A stretch of 64,000 nucleotides of DNA from an uncultured Thioclava sp. (GTDB taxonomy: Bacteria; Pseudomonadota; Alphaproteobacteria; Rhodobacterales; Rhodobacteraceae). The position numbers and the translations under genes are program-made. Shown here one piece after another: positions 25,605 through 34,697 of the stretch. Position 1 is the stretch's first letter. Each line of letters opens with the position of its first letter. Location of the stretch: NCBI RefSeq assembly GCF_913064665.1, contig NZ_CAJYBT010000014.1:1-64000 (forward strand), in the 5' to 3' direction. The notes below the pieces were generated by a model that worked only from the letters and a program-made list of their open reading frames with translations, did not search any database and was not told where the DNA came from.

Positions 25605-26728
25605 GACACCGCCTCCATGATCCACTTGGCGATACCCGGCCAAGTGTCTTTCAGCGTGTTGGAGCCCATGAACAGGCCGATATGCCCGCCCGGCACCGTC
25701 TGCTTGACCATCTTTGCCGGATCGGTGCCAACGAGATGCTCGGCAGCGTAGACCTGCTCCCATGTGGTGATGTCGTCGCTTTTGCCCGCCAGCATGTACA
25801 GCGGACAGGTGATCGCCTTGAGATCAAGCGTTCGCCCCAACCCGACGAATTGGCCCTTGGCGAACATGTTTTTCTTAAACAGCAATTCAATCGACTGCAG
25901 GTAATAGGGCCCCGGCAGGTCGATCGGGTTTTCATACCAGCGCTCAAAAGCCTTGGTGCGTTTGAGGTATTTTTCATCCGTCGCATGGGCGTAGAGGTCG
26001 ATGAATTTTCCTAAGTATTGCTCGCCCGGGTGCATGTTCTTCCAGCCTGCCAGCATATATTGCCCCAGCATCCGCCCACCGCCGCTTTTGACCATCTCGC
26101 GATACAGATCGAGCGGCATTTCATGGGCCAGCTTGCGGATCGGTCCGTGTCCAGCATTGGTGTCGATGGGCGATCCCGCCAGCACCAACGCGGCCACCTT
26201 TTCGGGGAAGCGCGCGGCATACATTGCCGACATCCAGCCCCCTTGGCACAGCCCGACCAAGGCCACGCGCCCGCCCAGATCATCGACCACCACGTTGATC
26301 TCGGCGAGATATTTGTCGATGTTGAAATCACGCATTTCGGGCGTGGCCGCCTTCCAATCCATCGCCAGCAGACGCGGCACCCCGGCATCGAGCAAGGTTT
26401 CGATCAGGCTTTGCCCTTTTTGGTAATCCGCGATGGTCGAGCTGTGCCCGGCATAGGGCGGATCGATCAGAACCGGCACGCCGCCCTGCCCTGCCCCTTT
26501 GCGGGTGAAATCGCGCAGCCGCATCGTGTCCATCTCTTGCAGAACGCGGTTTTCCGTGGCCCAGACCGAGGGCGGCGGATCGGTGATCTCGGCAATCTCG
26601 GCCACGGCTTTCATGTTCTGGCGAAACAGGTCCAGACCGTCCTGACCCATCTCCATGCTCATGGCCAAGGGCCAGAACCACGGAACGGAATGGTCGATTT
26701 TCGGGGTTTTAATGGGTGATGTCGTCAT
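25601..26728 (-). CDS. PhaC/PhaZ-like alpha/beta hydrolase
   Basis: A 375-residue alpha/beta hydrolase related to PHA synthases. The nucleophile is a cysteine in GLCQGG (about residue 182), with Asp in GKSDDITTW and His in PGGHIGLFMG completing the triad. It lacks the long N-terminal domain of class I synthases. It may be a small synthase-like, depolymerase or thiolysis enzyme acting on hydroxyacyl polymers or CoA esters. The start follows AAAGGAAAG. It is the gene between the thiolase and the proton ATPase in the storage operon and is distinct from the full-length PhaC at 31524. Confidence 0.78.
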   Translation of the reverse strand: MTTSPIKTPKIDHSVPWFWPLAMSMEMGQDGLDLFRQNMKAVAEIAEITDPPPSVWATENRVLQEMDTMRLRDFTRKGAGQGGVPVLIDPPYAGHSSTIADYQKGQSLIETLLDAGVPRLLAMDWKAATPEMRDFNIDKYLAEINVVVDDLGGRVALVGLCQGGWMSAMYAARFPEKVAALVLAGSPIDTNAGHGPIRKLAHEMPLDLYREMVKSGGGRMLGQYMLAGWKNMHPGEQYLGKFIDLYAHATDEKYLKRTKAFERWYENPIDLPGPYYLQSIELLFKKNMFAKGQFVGLGRTLDLKAITCPLYMLAGKSDDITTWEQVYAAEHLVGTDPAKMVKQTVPGGHIGLFMGSNTLKDTWPGIAKWIMEAVS

Positions 26729-26787
26729 GATCTTTCCTTTCGAGAAATCGGCACGCGTCTCCTCCCCAAGCGCGGCACTTGCTTGCG

Positions 26788-26902
26788 TTACTGGGCGGTA
26801 GAACCGCCATCGACCACCGGCGCGCTGCCGGTGGCGCATTTCACCTTAGCCGATGCCAGTTACAGCACCGATCCCTGAGCCCTCGTCCTTCACACGATCC
26901 AA
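26788..26902 (-). pseudogene. Scar of a deleted short-chain dehydrogenase gene
   Basis: Between the thiolase and the hydrolase, minus-strand sequence reads ATGSAPVVDGGSTAQ followed by a TAA stop (26788-26790). This is the typical C-terminus of short-chain dehydrogenases such as acetoacetyl-CoA reductase. Upstream, a TTG at 26902 behind a GGAGG site opens a frame with GAVTGIG, resembling the N-terminal glycine-rich motif, then hits a stop. The two pieces are in different frames and about 200 codons are absent. I read this as a gene removed by an internal deletion, its start and end left behind. Confidence 0.55.
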
Positions 26903-26914
26903 TTTCCTGCCTCC

Positions 26915-28102
26915 TTAGTCCAACCGCTCCAGCGCCAGCGCGATGCCCTGACCGCCACCGATGCACAGCGTCACCACGCCGCGCCGGATGCCGTCGCGCG
27001 CCATTGAATGCAAAAGCCGCGTGGTCAGAACCGCGCCGGTCGCGCCGATGGGGTGGCCATGCGCAATCGAGCCACCCTCGACATTGACGATGTCTTCGGG
27101 GATCGACAGCTCCTTCATCACCGCCAGCACGATGGCGGCAAACGCCTCGTTGATCTCGAAGCGTTCGACATCGCCGATAGACCAGCCCGCCCGATCCAGC
27201 GCCTGACGCACGGCGGGCACCGGGCCAAGGCCGAAAAAGCCCGGCTCGACCGCGCCGATACCGTAAGACACCAGCCGCGCCATCGGGGTGACGCCCTTGC
27301 CCTCGGCCCAGCCGCGTTCGGCCACGATCATCGCCGCCCCAGCCGAATTAAGCCCCGGCGCGTTGCCTGCGGTGATCGTGCCATCCTTGCGAAAAGCGGG
27401 TTTAAGCTTGGCGAGGCTTTCCAGCGTTGTTTCGGGGCGGTTATGTTCGTCCTTGGCAAACATCACCGACCCTTTGCGCGATTTGATCTCGACCGGGGTG
27501 ATTTCGGCCTCGAACTTGCCCGCTGCCTGCGCTGCCGAAAACCGCTCCTGCGAGCGCAGCGCAAAGCGGTCCTGATCTTCGCGGGTCAAACCGAATTTCG
27601 CCACCAAATCCTCGGTATGCCAACCCGAATGCTGATCTGAGAACGCATCGTTCAACCCGTCCAGCAGCATCGAGTCGTAAATCTCAGCATTGCCCATCCG
27701 GTAGCCCCAGCGCCCGCCCGCCATCAGGTAGGGCGCGCGGTCCATGTTCTCCATGCCGCCACCGATGGCGCTGGAAAGGTTACCAAGCCAGATTTCCTGC
27801 GCCGCACTCGCGATCCCCTGCGCGCCCGACCCACAGACCCGGTTGACCGTCATCGCGGGCACATCGACAGGCAGCCCGCCCCCGATCGCGGCTTGGCGCG
27901 CCGGGTTCATCTTGTTGCCAGCCTGAATGACATTGCCCATGACGACCGTGCCGATATCGCCGCCGCTCAGACCGGATCGCTCCAGAGCGGCGCGGATCGC
28001 GACCGCCCCGAGCTCGGTCGCCGGGGTGCTCTTGAGCGTTCCATCATAGGTACCAATGGCGGTGCGCGTCGCAGCCGCGAGAATAACTTCGATCCTGGAC
28101 AT
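26915..28102 (-). CDS. Acetyl-CoA acetyltransferase (thiolase)
   Basis: A 395-residue thiolase that condenses two acetyl-CoA to acetoacetyl-CoA or runs in reverse. The acyl-accepting Cys lies in NRVCGSGAQ (about residue 88), the His in GHPIGATGA (about 350) and the second Cys in CIGGGQG near the end. The start at 28102 follows AAGGAG. It would supply the first step of PHB synthesis in the storage operon. The next gene in the usual order, acetoacetyl-CoA reductase, survives here only as a scar. The upstream acetate kinase gene ends 24 bases earlier. Confidence 0.9.
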   Translation of the reverse strand: MSRIEVILAAATRTAIGTYDGTLKSTPATELGAVAIRAALERSGLSGGDIGTVVMGNVIQAGNKMNPARQAAIGGGLPVDVPAMTVNRVCGSGAQGIASAAQEIWLGNLSSAIGGGMENMDRAPYLMAGGRWGYRMGNAEIYDSMLLDGLNDAFSDQHSGWHTEDLVAKFGLTREDQDRFALRSQERFSAAQAAGKFEAEITPVEIKSRKGSVMFAKDEHNRPETTLESLAKLKPAFRKDGTITAGNAPGLNSAGAAMIVAERGWAEGKGVTPMARLVSYGIGAVEPGFFGLGPVPAVRQALDRAGWSIGDVERFEINEAFAAIVLAVMKELSIPEDIVNVEGGSIAHGHPIGATGAVLTTRLLHSMARDGIRRGVVTLCIGGGQGIALALERLD

Positions 28103-28126
28103 GATTAGCTCCTTGGTTGAATTCAC

Positions 28127-29323
28127 TTATTGTTTCGCGCGCCCCACCACGGCCGGGCGCAGCACGTGCAATGTGTGGCGTGCGATCATCAGATCTTCGT
28201 TCGTGGGAATGACGAAGACGGGAACCGCGCTATCCCCATCGCTGATGCGTGGCCCGTCAGTTTGATTGGCAGTCTCATCCAGCCGGATACCCAGCCATTG
28301 CGCGCCCGCACAAACGCCTTCGCGCACCGGGGCGGCGTGTTCGCCAATGCCGCCGGTGAAGATCAGCGCATCCAGCCCGCCCAGTGCTGCCACCAACGAG
28401 CCAAGTTCGCGCCCAATCCGGTAGATGAACAAATCGACGGCCTCGCGCGCCTCGGGGCTGGGGCTGGCCAGAAGCGTGCGCATGTCGCCGCTGATCCCCG
28501 ACACGCCCAACAGGCCTGAGCGGCGATACAGCAGATCGCTCAGCGCCGCCTCATCCATGCCCCGTTCGCTCATGAGATACAGCAGCACACCGGGGTCAAT
28601 CGCGCCCGAGCGGGTGGCCATCACCAGCCCGTCAATCGCCGAAAACCCCATGCTTGAGGCAACCGAGCGCCCCTCGCGGATCGCGCACATGCTCGCACCC
28701 CCGCCCAGATGCGCCACCACCACACGGCCATTCGCCTTGGCCCCCAGATATTCAGGCAGGGTCGAGGCGATATATTCGTAGGACAGCCCGTGGAAGCCAT
28801 AGCGGCGAATCCCCGCGTCATGCATCTCGCGCGGGATCGCGTAACGGGTGCTTAGCGGCGCGTTGCTGGCGTGAAAGCCGGTGTCGAAACATGCGACTTG
28901 CGGCAAATGCGGGTGGCTTGCGCTTAGCACGCGCACAGGCACAAGGTTATGGGGCTGATGCAGCGGTGCCAGCGGGTTAAGCGCGGCCAGCTTTCGGGTG
29001 ATCGCCTTGCTCAGGCGCACAGGTGCCGCAAATTTGGGGCCGCCATGCACGATGCGATGGCCCGCGCCGATCAGGGTCATGCCGCTGTCATGGGTCTCGA
29101 TCCAGTCCAGAACGCGTGCCAGCACCGCCTCGTAATTAACCGACTCCAGCGCAGTATCAATGCCACCACTGGCCGCGGTGATCTTGAGATGGGGCGCATC
29201 GCCCAACCCGTCGACCTCGCCATCGGCAAAGGGCGTCGGATCGACCCCGTCTGGCCCCACCGCGAACAGTGAAAACTTGAGGCTGGTTGAGCCTGCGTTG
29301 AGGGTAAGAATGACCTCGCTCAT
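28127..29323 (-). CDS. ackA: Acetate kinase
   Basis: A 398-residue acetate kinase, which makes acetyl phosphate plus ADP into acetate and ATP, or the reverse. Motifs present are TLNAGSTSLKFSLF at the start, HRIVHGGPKF (about 88), the catalytic Arg region CFDTGFHA, HLGGGASMC (about 205) and TGGIGEHA (about 320). It overlaps the MaoC-Pta gene by 4 bases, so the pair Pta and AckA form one translated unit, allowing ATP gain from acyl-CoA. A GGGGAG site precedes the ATG. A preference for propionate or butyrate cannot be excluded. Confidence 0.92.
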   Translation of the reverse strand: MSEVILTLNAGSTSLKFSLFAVGPDGVDPTPFADGEVDGLGDAPHLKITAASGGIDTALESVNYEAVLARVLDWIETHDSGMTLIGAGHRIVHGGPKFAAPVRLSKAITRKLAALNPLAPLHQPHNLVPVRVLSASHPHLPQVACFDTGFHASNAPLSTRYAIPREMHDAGIRRYGFHGLSYEYIASTLPEYLGAKANGRVVVAHLGGGASMCAIREGRSVASSMGFSAIDGLVMATRSGAIDPGVLLYLMSERGMDEAALSDLLYRRSGLLGVSGISGDMRTLLASPSPEAREAVDLFIYRIGRELGSLVAALGGLDALIFTGGIGEHAAPVREGVCAGAQWLGIRLDETANQTDGPRISDGDSAVPVFVIPTNEDLMIARHTLHVLRPAVVGRAKQ

Positions 29324-30693
29324 GCCACGCTCCCCACCCTGTGCGCATGGATCAACGACGCCACCGCACATGAGGCCAACCGGCTTTGCGCAGAATCCGC
29401 GCGGCTCGTCAGCACTATGGGCACCCGCGCGCCCAGAACCACCCCGGCGGCCTCGCTGGAGGCGAGGTATTCCAACTGCTTGGCAATCATGTTGCCCGCG
29501 TCCAGATCGGGCGCAAGCAGGATATCGGCCCGCCCGGCGACGTCGGAATGGATATGCTTGATTTCCGCCGCCAGCGTCGAGACCGCATTATCAAACGCCA
29601 ATGGCCCATCCAGCACCGCGCCGGTGATCTGCCCGCGCTCGGCCATCTTGCACAGGGCGGCGGCATCCAACGTCGAGGGAATGCGCGGATTGATCACTTC
29701 CACCGCCGAAAGAATGGCGACGCGCGGGGTTTCAACGCCCAGCGCATGGGCCATCTCAATCGCGTTCTGCACGATCTCGGTCTTGGCCGCGAGATCGGGG
29801 GCGATGTTGATCGCGCCATCGGTGATGAACAGCAGACGGTCCGTGCCCGGCACATCCATCAAAAACACATGGCTGAGGCGGCGTTTGGTGCGCAGGTTCA
29901 ACTCGGGCTGCAAGATCGGGTGGAGAAATTCGTCGGTATGCAGACTGCCCTTCATCAGCGCGTGAACACGACCCTCATGGGCCATGCGCGCGGCCATTTC
30001 GGCGGCGGCATCGGAATGTTCGGTGTCCTCGATGGGCCAGTTGGACAGATCAAGGCCCGCCTCTTTTGCAGCGGCCCGGATACGCGCCTCGGGGCCAACA
30101 AAGACGGGAGAGATCAACCCGGCCTGCGCGGCCTCGATAGCGCCCGCTATGGCGTTGGGTTCGACCGGATGCACGATGGCGGTGAGGATGGGCTTCAGTG
30201 TTTTCGCCTGCGCGATCAGTTTGCGAAACTTCGCGCCGCGTTCGCCGATAATGAGGTTAGGGCTGTCCGATGGGGCGCGGGTGATCTGGTTGGCCGGGGC
30301 GGTGACCTGCAAGCTGCCCTCGACCAGTGACTTGCCCTTGGGCCCGGTGCCGGTGCAGTCGAACACGACCGCCCGTGTTGCGAGATCGACACTGCGCACG
30401 CGCACCTCGAGATCCAGCGTATCCCCCACCGCGAGCCCCGCGTGAAAGCGCAGATCCACCGCGTCGATCCGGCTGCCCGCACCGGGCAAACGCGTGCCGA
30501 TCAGCGCCGCAAGGCTTGATCCCGCCCAAGCAATTGGCCCGGTTTCGCAGGCAACAGGCCCGCCACCGCCGCCAAGGGCTGAGATCAGCTCAAGATCGCG
30601 CACGGTCAGTTTGCGGCTTAGCCGGGCGCTATCGCCGGGCTTTATCTGCGCGATGGTGCGATTGGCGATGAGGTCGGTGTCGGTCTGAAGCAT
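29320..30693 (-). CDS. MaoC-like/phosphate acetyltransferase fusion
   Basis: A 457-residue two-domain protein: an N-terminal MaoC hotdog domain (about 1-140) and a C-terminal phosphate acetyl/butyryltransferase domain (about 160-457) with RVAILSAVEVINP and GQITGAVLDGPLAFDNA. The family is annotated as bifunctional enoyl-CoA hydratase/phosphate acetyltransferase. In the MaoC part, the hydratase motif usually reading SGDxNPxH is replaced by GGGGGPVACE, so the catalytic Asp and His seem to be lost and hydratase activity is doubtful. The Pta part would make acyl phosphate for AckA. Start chosen at 30693 by its CAGGAG site. Confidence 0.85.
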   Translation of the reverse strand: MLQTDTDLIANRTIAQIKPGDSARLSRKLTVRDLELISALGGGGGPVACETGPIAWAGSSLAALIGTRLPGAGSRIDAVDLRFHAGLAVGDTLDLEVRVRSVDLATRAVVFDCTGTGPKGKSLVEGSLQVTAPANQITRAPSDSPNLIIGERGAKFRKLIAQAKTLKPILTAIVHPVEPNAIAGAIEAAQAGLISPVFVGPEARIRAAAKEAGLDLSNWPIEDTEHSDAAAEMAARMAHEGRVHALMKGSLHTDEFLHPILQPELNLRTKRRLSHVFLMDVPGTDRLLFITDGAINIAPDLAAKTEIVQNAIEMAHALGVETPRVAILSAVEVINPRIPSTLDAAALCKMAERGQITGAVLDGPLAFDNAVSTLAAEIKHIHSDVAGRADILLAPDLDAGNMIAKQLEYLASSEAAGVVLGARVPIVLTSRADSAQSRLASCAVASLIHAHRVGSVA

Positions 30694-30732
30694 CTGCTTT
30701 CTCCTGTTTCGCTGTCTCATCGGCGCGTCAGA

Positions 30733-31509
30733 TCAGTCGATGACGTGATAGCCTCCGTCGATATACAGAATGTCGCCGGTCACACTGCGCGCGCTGTCAC
30801 TGACCAGAAACGCCGCCATCGCGCCGACCTCGTCGATGGTCGTCAGGCGATGTGACGGGGCCTTGGCGACGGCCTTTTCCATCAGCGCGTCGAAATGCGC
30901 GATCCCCGAGGCGGCACGGGTCTTGATCGGCCCCGGCGACAGGCTGTTGACGCGAATGCCGCTACCGCTGAGTTCAGCCGACAGCGAGCGGGTCGTGGCC
31001 TCAAGCGCGGCCTTGACCGGGCCCATCAGGTTGTAATGATCGACGACTTTCTCGGCGCCGTAATAGCTCATCGACAAAAGCGCGCCGCCCTTGTCCATCA
31101 GCTTCTCGGCACGTTTTGCCATGCGGATGAAGGAGTGCACCGAGATATCCATCGCGCGCGCAAACCCCTCGGGTGAGCAATCCGTCACCCGACCATGCAG
31201 ATCGGCGGCGGGCGCGAAGGCGATCGAATGCAGCGCAAAATCAAGCCGCCCCCAGTCCCGTTCGATCCGATCAAACACCGCATCCAGCGCGCCGGGTTTT
31301 TCAACATTGCAGGGCAGGATGATCGGGCAAGATAGGGCTTCGGCCAGCGGTCGGACAAAGGGCTCGGCCTTGGCGTCGAAATATGTCAGCGCGAGGTCGG
31401 CGCCCGCATCACGAAAGGCGCGCGCGCAGCCATAAGCGATGCTCGTCTCGTTGGCGACACCGATGACAAGACCCTTCTTTCCACTCAGGGGAAGGTGCAT
31501 CGGTGTCAT
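30733..31509 (-). CDS. fabI: Enoyl-ACP reductase
   Basis: A 258-residue FabI-type enoyl-ACP reductase of the short-chain dehydrogenase superfamily. It shows the modified nucleotide-binding motif GVANETSIAYG near the start and the catalytic Tyr-x6-Lys in YYGAEKVVDHYN followed by MGPVKAALE. The C-terminus is DGGYHVID. It normally uses NADH to reduce trans-2-enoyl-ACP. It lies 14 bases downstream of phaC and ahead of the MaoC-Pta gene; it is probably an accessory copy that acts on enoyl-CoA or ACP intermediates here. The ATG at 31509 follows CAGGAG. Confidence 0.9.
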   Translation of the reverse strand: MTPMHLPLSGKKGLVIGVANETSIAYGCARAFRDAGADLALTYFDAKAEPFVRPLAEALSCPIILPCNVEKPGALDAVFDRIERDWGRLDFALHSIAFAPAADLHGRVTDCSPEGFARAMDISVHSFIRMAKRAEKLMDKGGALLSMSYYGAEKVVDHYNLMGPVKAALEATTRSLSAELSGSGIRVNSLSPGPIKTRAASGIAHFDALMEKAVAKAPSHRLTTIDEVGAMAAFLVSDSARSVTGDILYIDGGYHVID

Positions 31510-31523
31510 CGGCGTCACTCCTG

Positions 31524-33260
31524 TTAGCGTTGCAACACGTATTCGCCCGGTGCCGGGCAAAGCGGGGGATAGCCAGCCTCCTCGCGCCCCATCTGCGGCA
31601 GCGGGCCCGGTTTGCCTGAACGCTTGGCGAGCCACGCTTGCCAAGCGGGCCACCATGACCCCTCATGTTCGGGCGTGCCGTTGAACCACTTTTTCGGCGG
31701 CACAAAGCTGGAATTGGCGCAGTGATCACCGATGCGGTAGTGGCGGCGTGGATGGCCGGGCTCGCTGACGATCCCGGCATTATGCCCGCCACTGGTCAGC
31801 AGGAAGGTCACATCGACATCCGTCAAAAGCGTAGCCTTATAGACCGAGTGCCAAGGGGCCACATGATCGTGCTCGGTCCCGACGGCAAAGATCGGCGTGG
31901 TGATATCGGGGGGGGCCACGGTGACATCGCCCAGCTCGAACCGACCTTCAGAGAAGTCATTATCGAGAAACAGTTTTTGCAGGTATTGCGAATGCATCTG
32001 ATAGGGCATCCGGGTGGCATCGGCATTCCACGCCATCAGATCGTTTAACGGGCGGCGTTCGCCCATCAGATAGTCATGCACGATGCGCGACCAGATCAGA
32101 TCGTTCGCGCGCAGCATCTCAAAGGCGCCCGCCATCTCGCCCGCGTCAAGATAGCCGCGCTCGGCCATCATGTCCTTGAGAAAGGCGACCTGACTGTCAT
32201 CGACAAACAGCAAAATCTCGCCCGCCTCGGTAAAATCGATCTGCGCGGCAAACAGCGTGAGCGATGCCAGACGATCCTGCCCGGTCTTGCCCAGAAGGGC
32301 TGCGGCAAGCGACAAAAGTGTGCCGCCGATGCAATAGCCCACGGCATGCACCTTGGGCCCCGGCACGATTGCCTGCACCGCATCCAGCGCAGCAAGCACC
32401 CCCTTTTCCACATAGGTCTGAAGGCTGAAATCACGCTCTTCCTCGTCGGGGTTTATCCACGAGATCATGAAGACGGTGTGGCCCTGTTGCACCAGATAGC
32501 GCACCATCGAATTCTTCGGGCTCAGATCGAGAATGTAGTATTTCATGATCCAGGCCGGCACGATCAGGATCGGTTCTGGATGCACCTTGTCTGTGGTCGG
32601 CGTGTATTGGATCAGCTCGATCAATTCGTTGCGATACACCACCTGTCCGGGCGTCACCGCCACCTCATGGCCGGGGCGGAACTGCTCGGCCCCTTCGGGC
32701 GGCTTGCCCTCTGTTTCGCGCATCAAATCCTCAAAGAAATGCCGCGCGCCCGTCACCAGGTTCTGGCCACCCGTTTCATGGGTGCGGGCAATGATTTCTG
32801 GGTTTGTCGCCAAGAAATTGGACGGGGACATCATATCAAGCCACTGCCGGACCCCGAAATTCACCAGATCAAGGTGGTGGCGCGACACCCCCGCGATCCC
32901 CTTTGTCAGTTCGTCCCATAACTGCTCGGTCGCAAGGAAGGACTGGGCATAGGCCGCGAAGGGCCATTGTTGCCATGCCGGGTCGTCGAAACGGTGATCC
33001 TCGGGGCGCGGAGTGATCGGGGCCGCGCCCTCTTTGGTGTGATCGACGGCGAGCGCAGAGAGATACCCCGCCAACGCCATCTGACGCGCAAGCGCCGCGC
33101 GCAGGATTTCTGATCGTTTGCCCGGCGCATTGGCCAGATGCAGCGCCCAGTCGAGATAGGCGAGCGCGGCAGAGGCCGGTGACAACCCACCCGTCAGCCG
33201 CCCTTCACTGGCATGCAGCATCAGATCGAACGGATTGGCGGGCGGTATTGTCTTTGTCAT
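31524..33260 (-). CDS. phaC: Class I poly(3-hydroxybutyrate) synthase
   Basis: A 578-residue PHA synthase, within the usual class I size. The N-terminal domain (about 1-200) is helical; the catalytic domain has the box GYCIGG with the active Cys (about residue 311), the Asp in GTEHDHVAPW (about 470) and the His in SGGHNAGIV (about 500). The family polymerises (R)-3-hydroxyacyl-CoA at granule surfaces. It starts 3 bases after the phasin-like gene stop. No separate phaR or phaB is nearby; the reductase gene in this operon is a remnant. Confidence 0.93.
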   Translation of the reverse strand: MTKTIPPANPFDLMLHASEGRLTGGLSPASAALAYLDWALHLANAPGKRSEILRAALARQMALAGYLSALAVDHTKEGAAPITPRPEDHRFDDPAWQQWPFAAYAQSFLATEQLWDELTKGIAGVSRHHLDLVNFGVRQWLDMMSPSNFLATNPEIIARTHETGGQNLVTGARHFFEDLMRETEGKPPEGAEQFRPGHEVAVTPGQVVYRNELIELIQYTPTTDKVHPEPILIVPAWIMKYYILDLSPKNSMVRYLVQQGHTVFMISWINPDEEERDFSLQTYVEKGVLAALDAVQAIVPGPKVHAVGYCIGGTLLSLAAALLGKTGQDRLASLTLFAAQIDFTEAGEILLFVDDSQVAFLKDMMAERGYLDAGEMAGAFEMLRANDLIWSRIVHDYLMGERRPLNDLMAWNADATRMPYQMHSQYLQKLFLDNDFSEGRFELGDVTVAPPDITTPIFAVGTEHDHVAPWHSVYKATLLTDVDVTFLLTSGGHNAGIVSEPGHPRRHYRIGDHCANSSFVPPKKWFNGTPEHEGSWWPAWQAWLAKRSGKPGPLPQMGREEAGYPPLCPAPGEYVLQR

Positions 33261-33263
33261 GGT

Positions 33264-33728
33264 TCAGTTACTCACCTTTGCGGCGGCGCGCTTGCCTGCC
33301 CCAGACTCGGGGGCCTCTTTCGTCGCGGCCTGCAATTGCAGGTCTCCTGCCACCTCGCGAACAAGCTCGGCATAGCGTTGGCCCACCTTATCGGCCAACG
33401 CACCCCAGGTTTCGGCGCGCACAAAGGCAGTTTCCATCATCATCCCCAGCAGCTCCAGCTGAAAATCCGCAAACTCTTTTAGATCACGGCTTTGCGTCAA
33501 TTTCGCAAAATGCCTGGAAACGTCTTCGTGGTCTTTCTGCACAGGGTCGATGTGATGCTGAATGGCGTCGGTATAGAGGCGTTGCAGATCGCTGGCGAAA
33601 TCCGTGAGGTGCTCAAGCGTGGCATTTCCGCTCGCGATCGTGATGGCGCCCGGAGTGTTCAACCCGTTCCGGGGCAGCGCGGCCCTCTGTTCAAGGCTTT
33701 GTTTGAAGACATCCTGCGTATCGGGCAT
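33264..33728 (-). CDS. Phasin-like granule protein
   Basis: A 154-residue hydrophilic, helix-forming protein with no membrane segment. The middle part resembles the amphipathic helices of phasins (LQRLYTDAIQHHIDPVQKD and ELLGMMMETAFVRAETW), and the C-terminus ends in an Ala/Lys-rich tail as many phasins do. It is the first gene of the storage operon, 3 bases before phaC, and has an AAGGAG site. Phasins coat PHB granules and set their size. Assignment rests on composition and context more than on a firm motif. Confidence 0.7.
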   Translation of the reverse strand: MPDTQDVFKQSLEQRAALPRNGLNTPGAITIASGNATLEHLTDFASDLQRLYTDAIQHHIDPVQKDHEDVSRHFAKLTQSRDLKEFADFQLELLGMMMETAFVRAETWGALADKVGQRYAELVREVAGDLQLQAATKEAPESGAGKRAAAKVSN

Positions 33729-34697
33729 GCGTATCTCCTTAGATGCTATCTGCGGCGGGGAAGCGCCCCGTCCATCGCTGCAATGACACAAGCATCACGC
33801 CCTTGATTGCTAGATGGTGTTCGCCTTGGCCGCTTTCATCCATCTGACGCTACGCTTCAGCACTTTGTGAAACCTGATCAGAAAAATAAGACGCGCGACA
33901 CGGGCGTTGCCTCGGGCGCACCGGGAAACGCCCGGTTGCGCAAGAAGGAAGCGTCACAGGAACGCGCTCAAGCATTCTTCCAAGCCATTTGCGTATCAGG
34001 TGATCTAGCCGATGCCAATCCTTGCTAGACAGGATCAGCCCCACTTAAACGGTGAAAAACGAGGTCGCATAAAGCCTCGCCAATCGGGGCGCCTTGGCGC
34101 AAATCACCGCCACGCTTTCACGCGATTTCTCTGTCCAAGCTGTCAGACTGCTACCTGCGCCGCCTGTGCAAACGGCCCAATCAGGCGAAATCGAGGCCGT
34201 CGCCATCGATGGCCCCATCCGCAACAGACAAGCGCAGAGCATCTCCCAGACATCTTCACCGGGCGCGCCCAGAGTTCGGGCGAGACGTTGGGGAGGTTGC
34301 GCATCATCTATCGCCGCGACGATCACCGCATCCTTGGTGTCCATGTTCTGGCCGAAGGAGCCGTCGATCTGATGGGCGCGGCCGCATTGGCGGTGCGCAA
34401 TGGGCTGACGCTGGAACAGATCGCCGCCAGCATTCACCCGCACCCGCACCTGACCGAGGCCTTTGGCCTCACCGCGCTTTCCGCGCTTGGCCCAGTCGCT
34501 GCAAGGCTAAGGCTCATCTCAGCGCGGCCATATCGCTGCCAGACGGGGAAAGGTGCCGATCGGTTTCCCGCCATTCCCTTTTGCAAGCATTGCCAATACC
34601 CTGATCGCGCAAAACGCGCGGCGGAGTTTCCCTTGCCCCCGTCGCATGCCTGACCCGCATGCCGCGCCAAATCTGCCTGATGGCGGCCAGCGCGCCC
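33729..34697. other. Long gap with gene remnants
   Basis: Nearly 970 bases without an intact gene between the phasin gene and the arylformamidase gene. It must hold the promoter of the leftward storage operon. It contains a hairpin with 8-base arms (CGGGCGTT at 33901-33908 and AACGCCCG at 33927-33934), the reductase remnant at 34279-34506, and a minus-strand frame ending at 34045 whose last 40 or so residues look protein-like but match nothing I know. Confidence 0.55.
34279..34506 (+). pseudogene. Fragment of a flavoprotein disulfide reductase
   Basis: The plus strand encodes a fragment reading LRIIYRRDDHRILGVHVLAE, then NGLTLEQIAASIHPHPHLTE. This is the dimerisation domain of the pyridine-nucleotide disulfide oxidoreductases (dihydrolipoamide dehydrogenase, MerA, Sth), in which the HPHP-type motif supplies the catalytic His. 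No FAD-binding domain lies upstream and no start is evident, so the fragment is a relic of about 75 codons of a roughly 460-codon gene. Confidence 0.65.
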
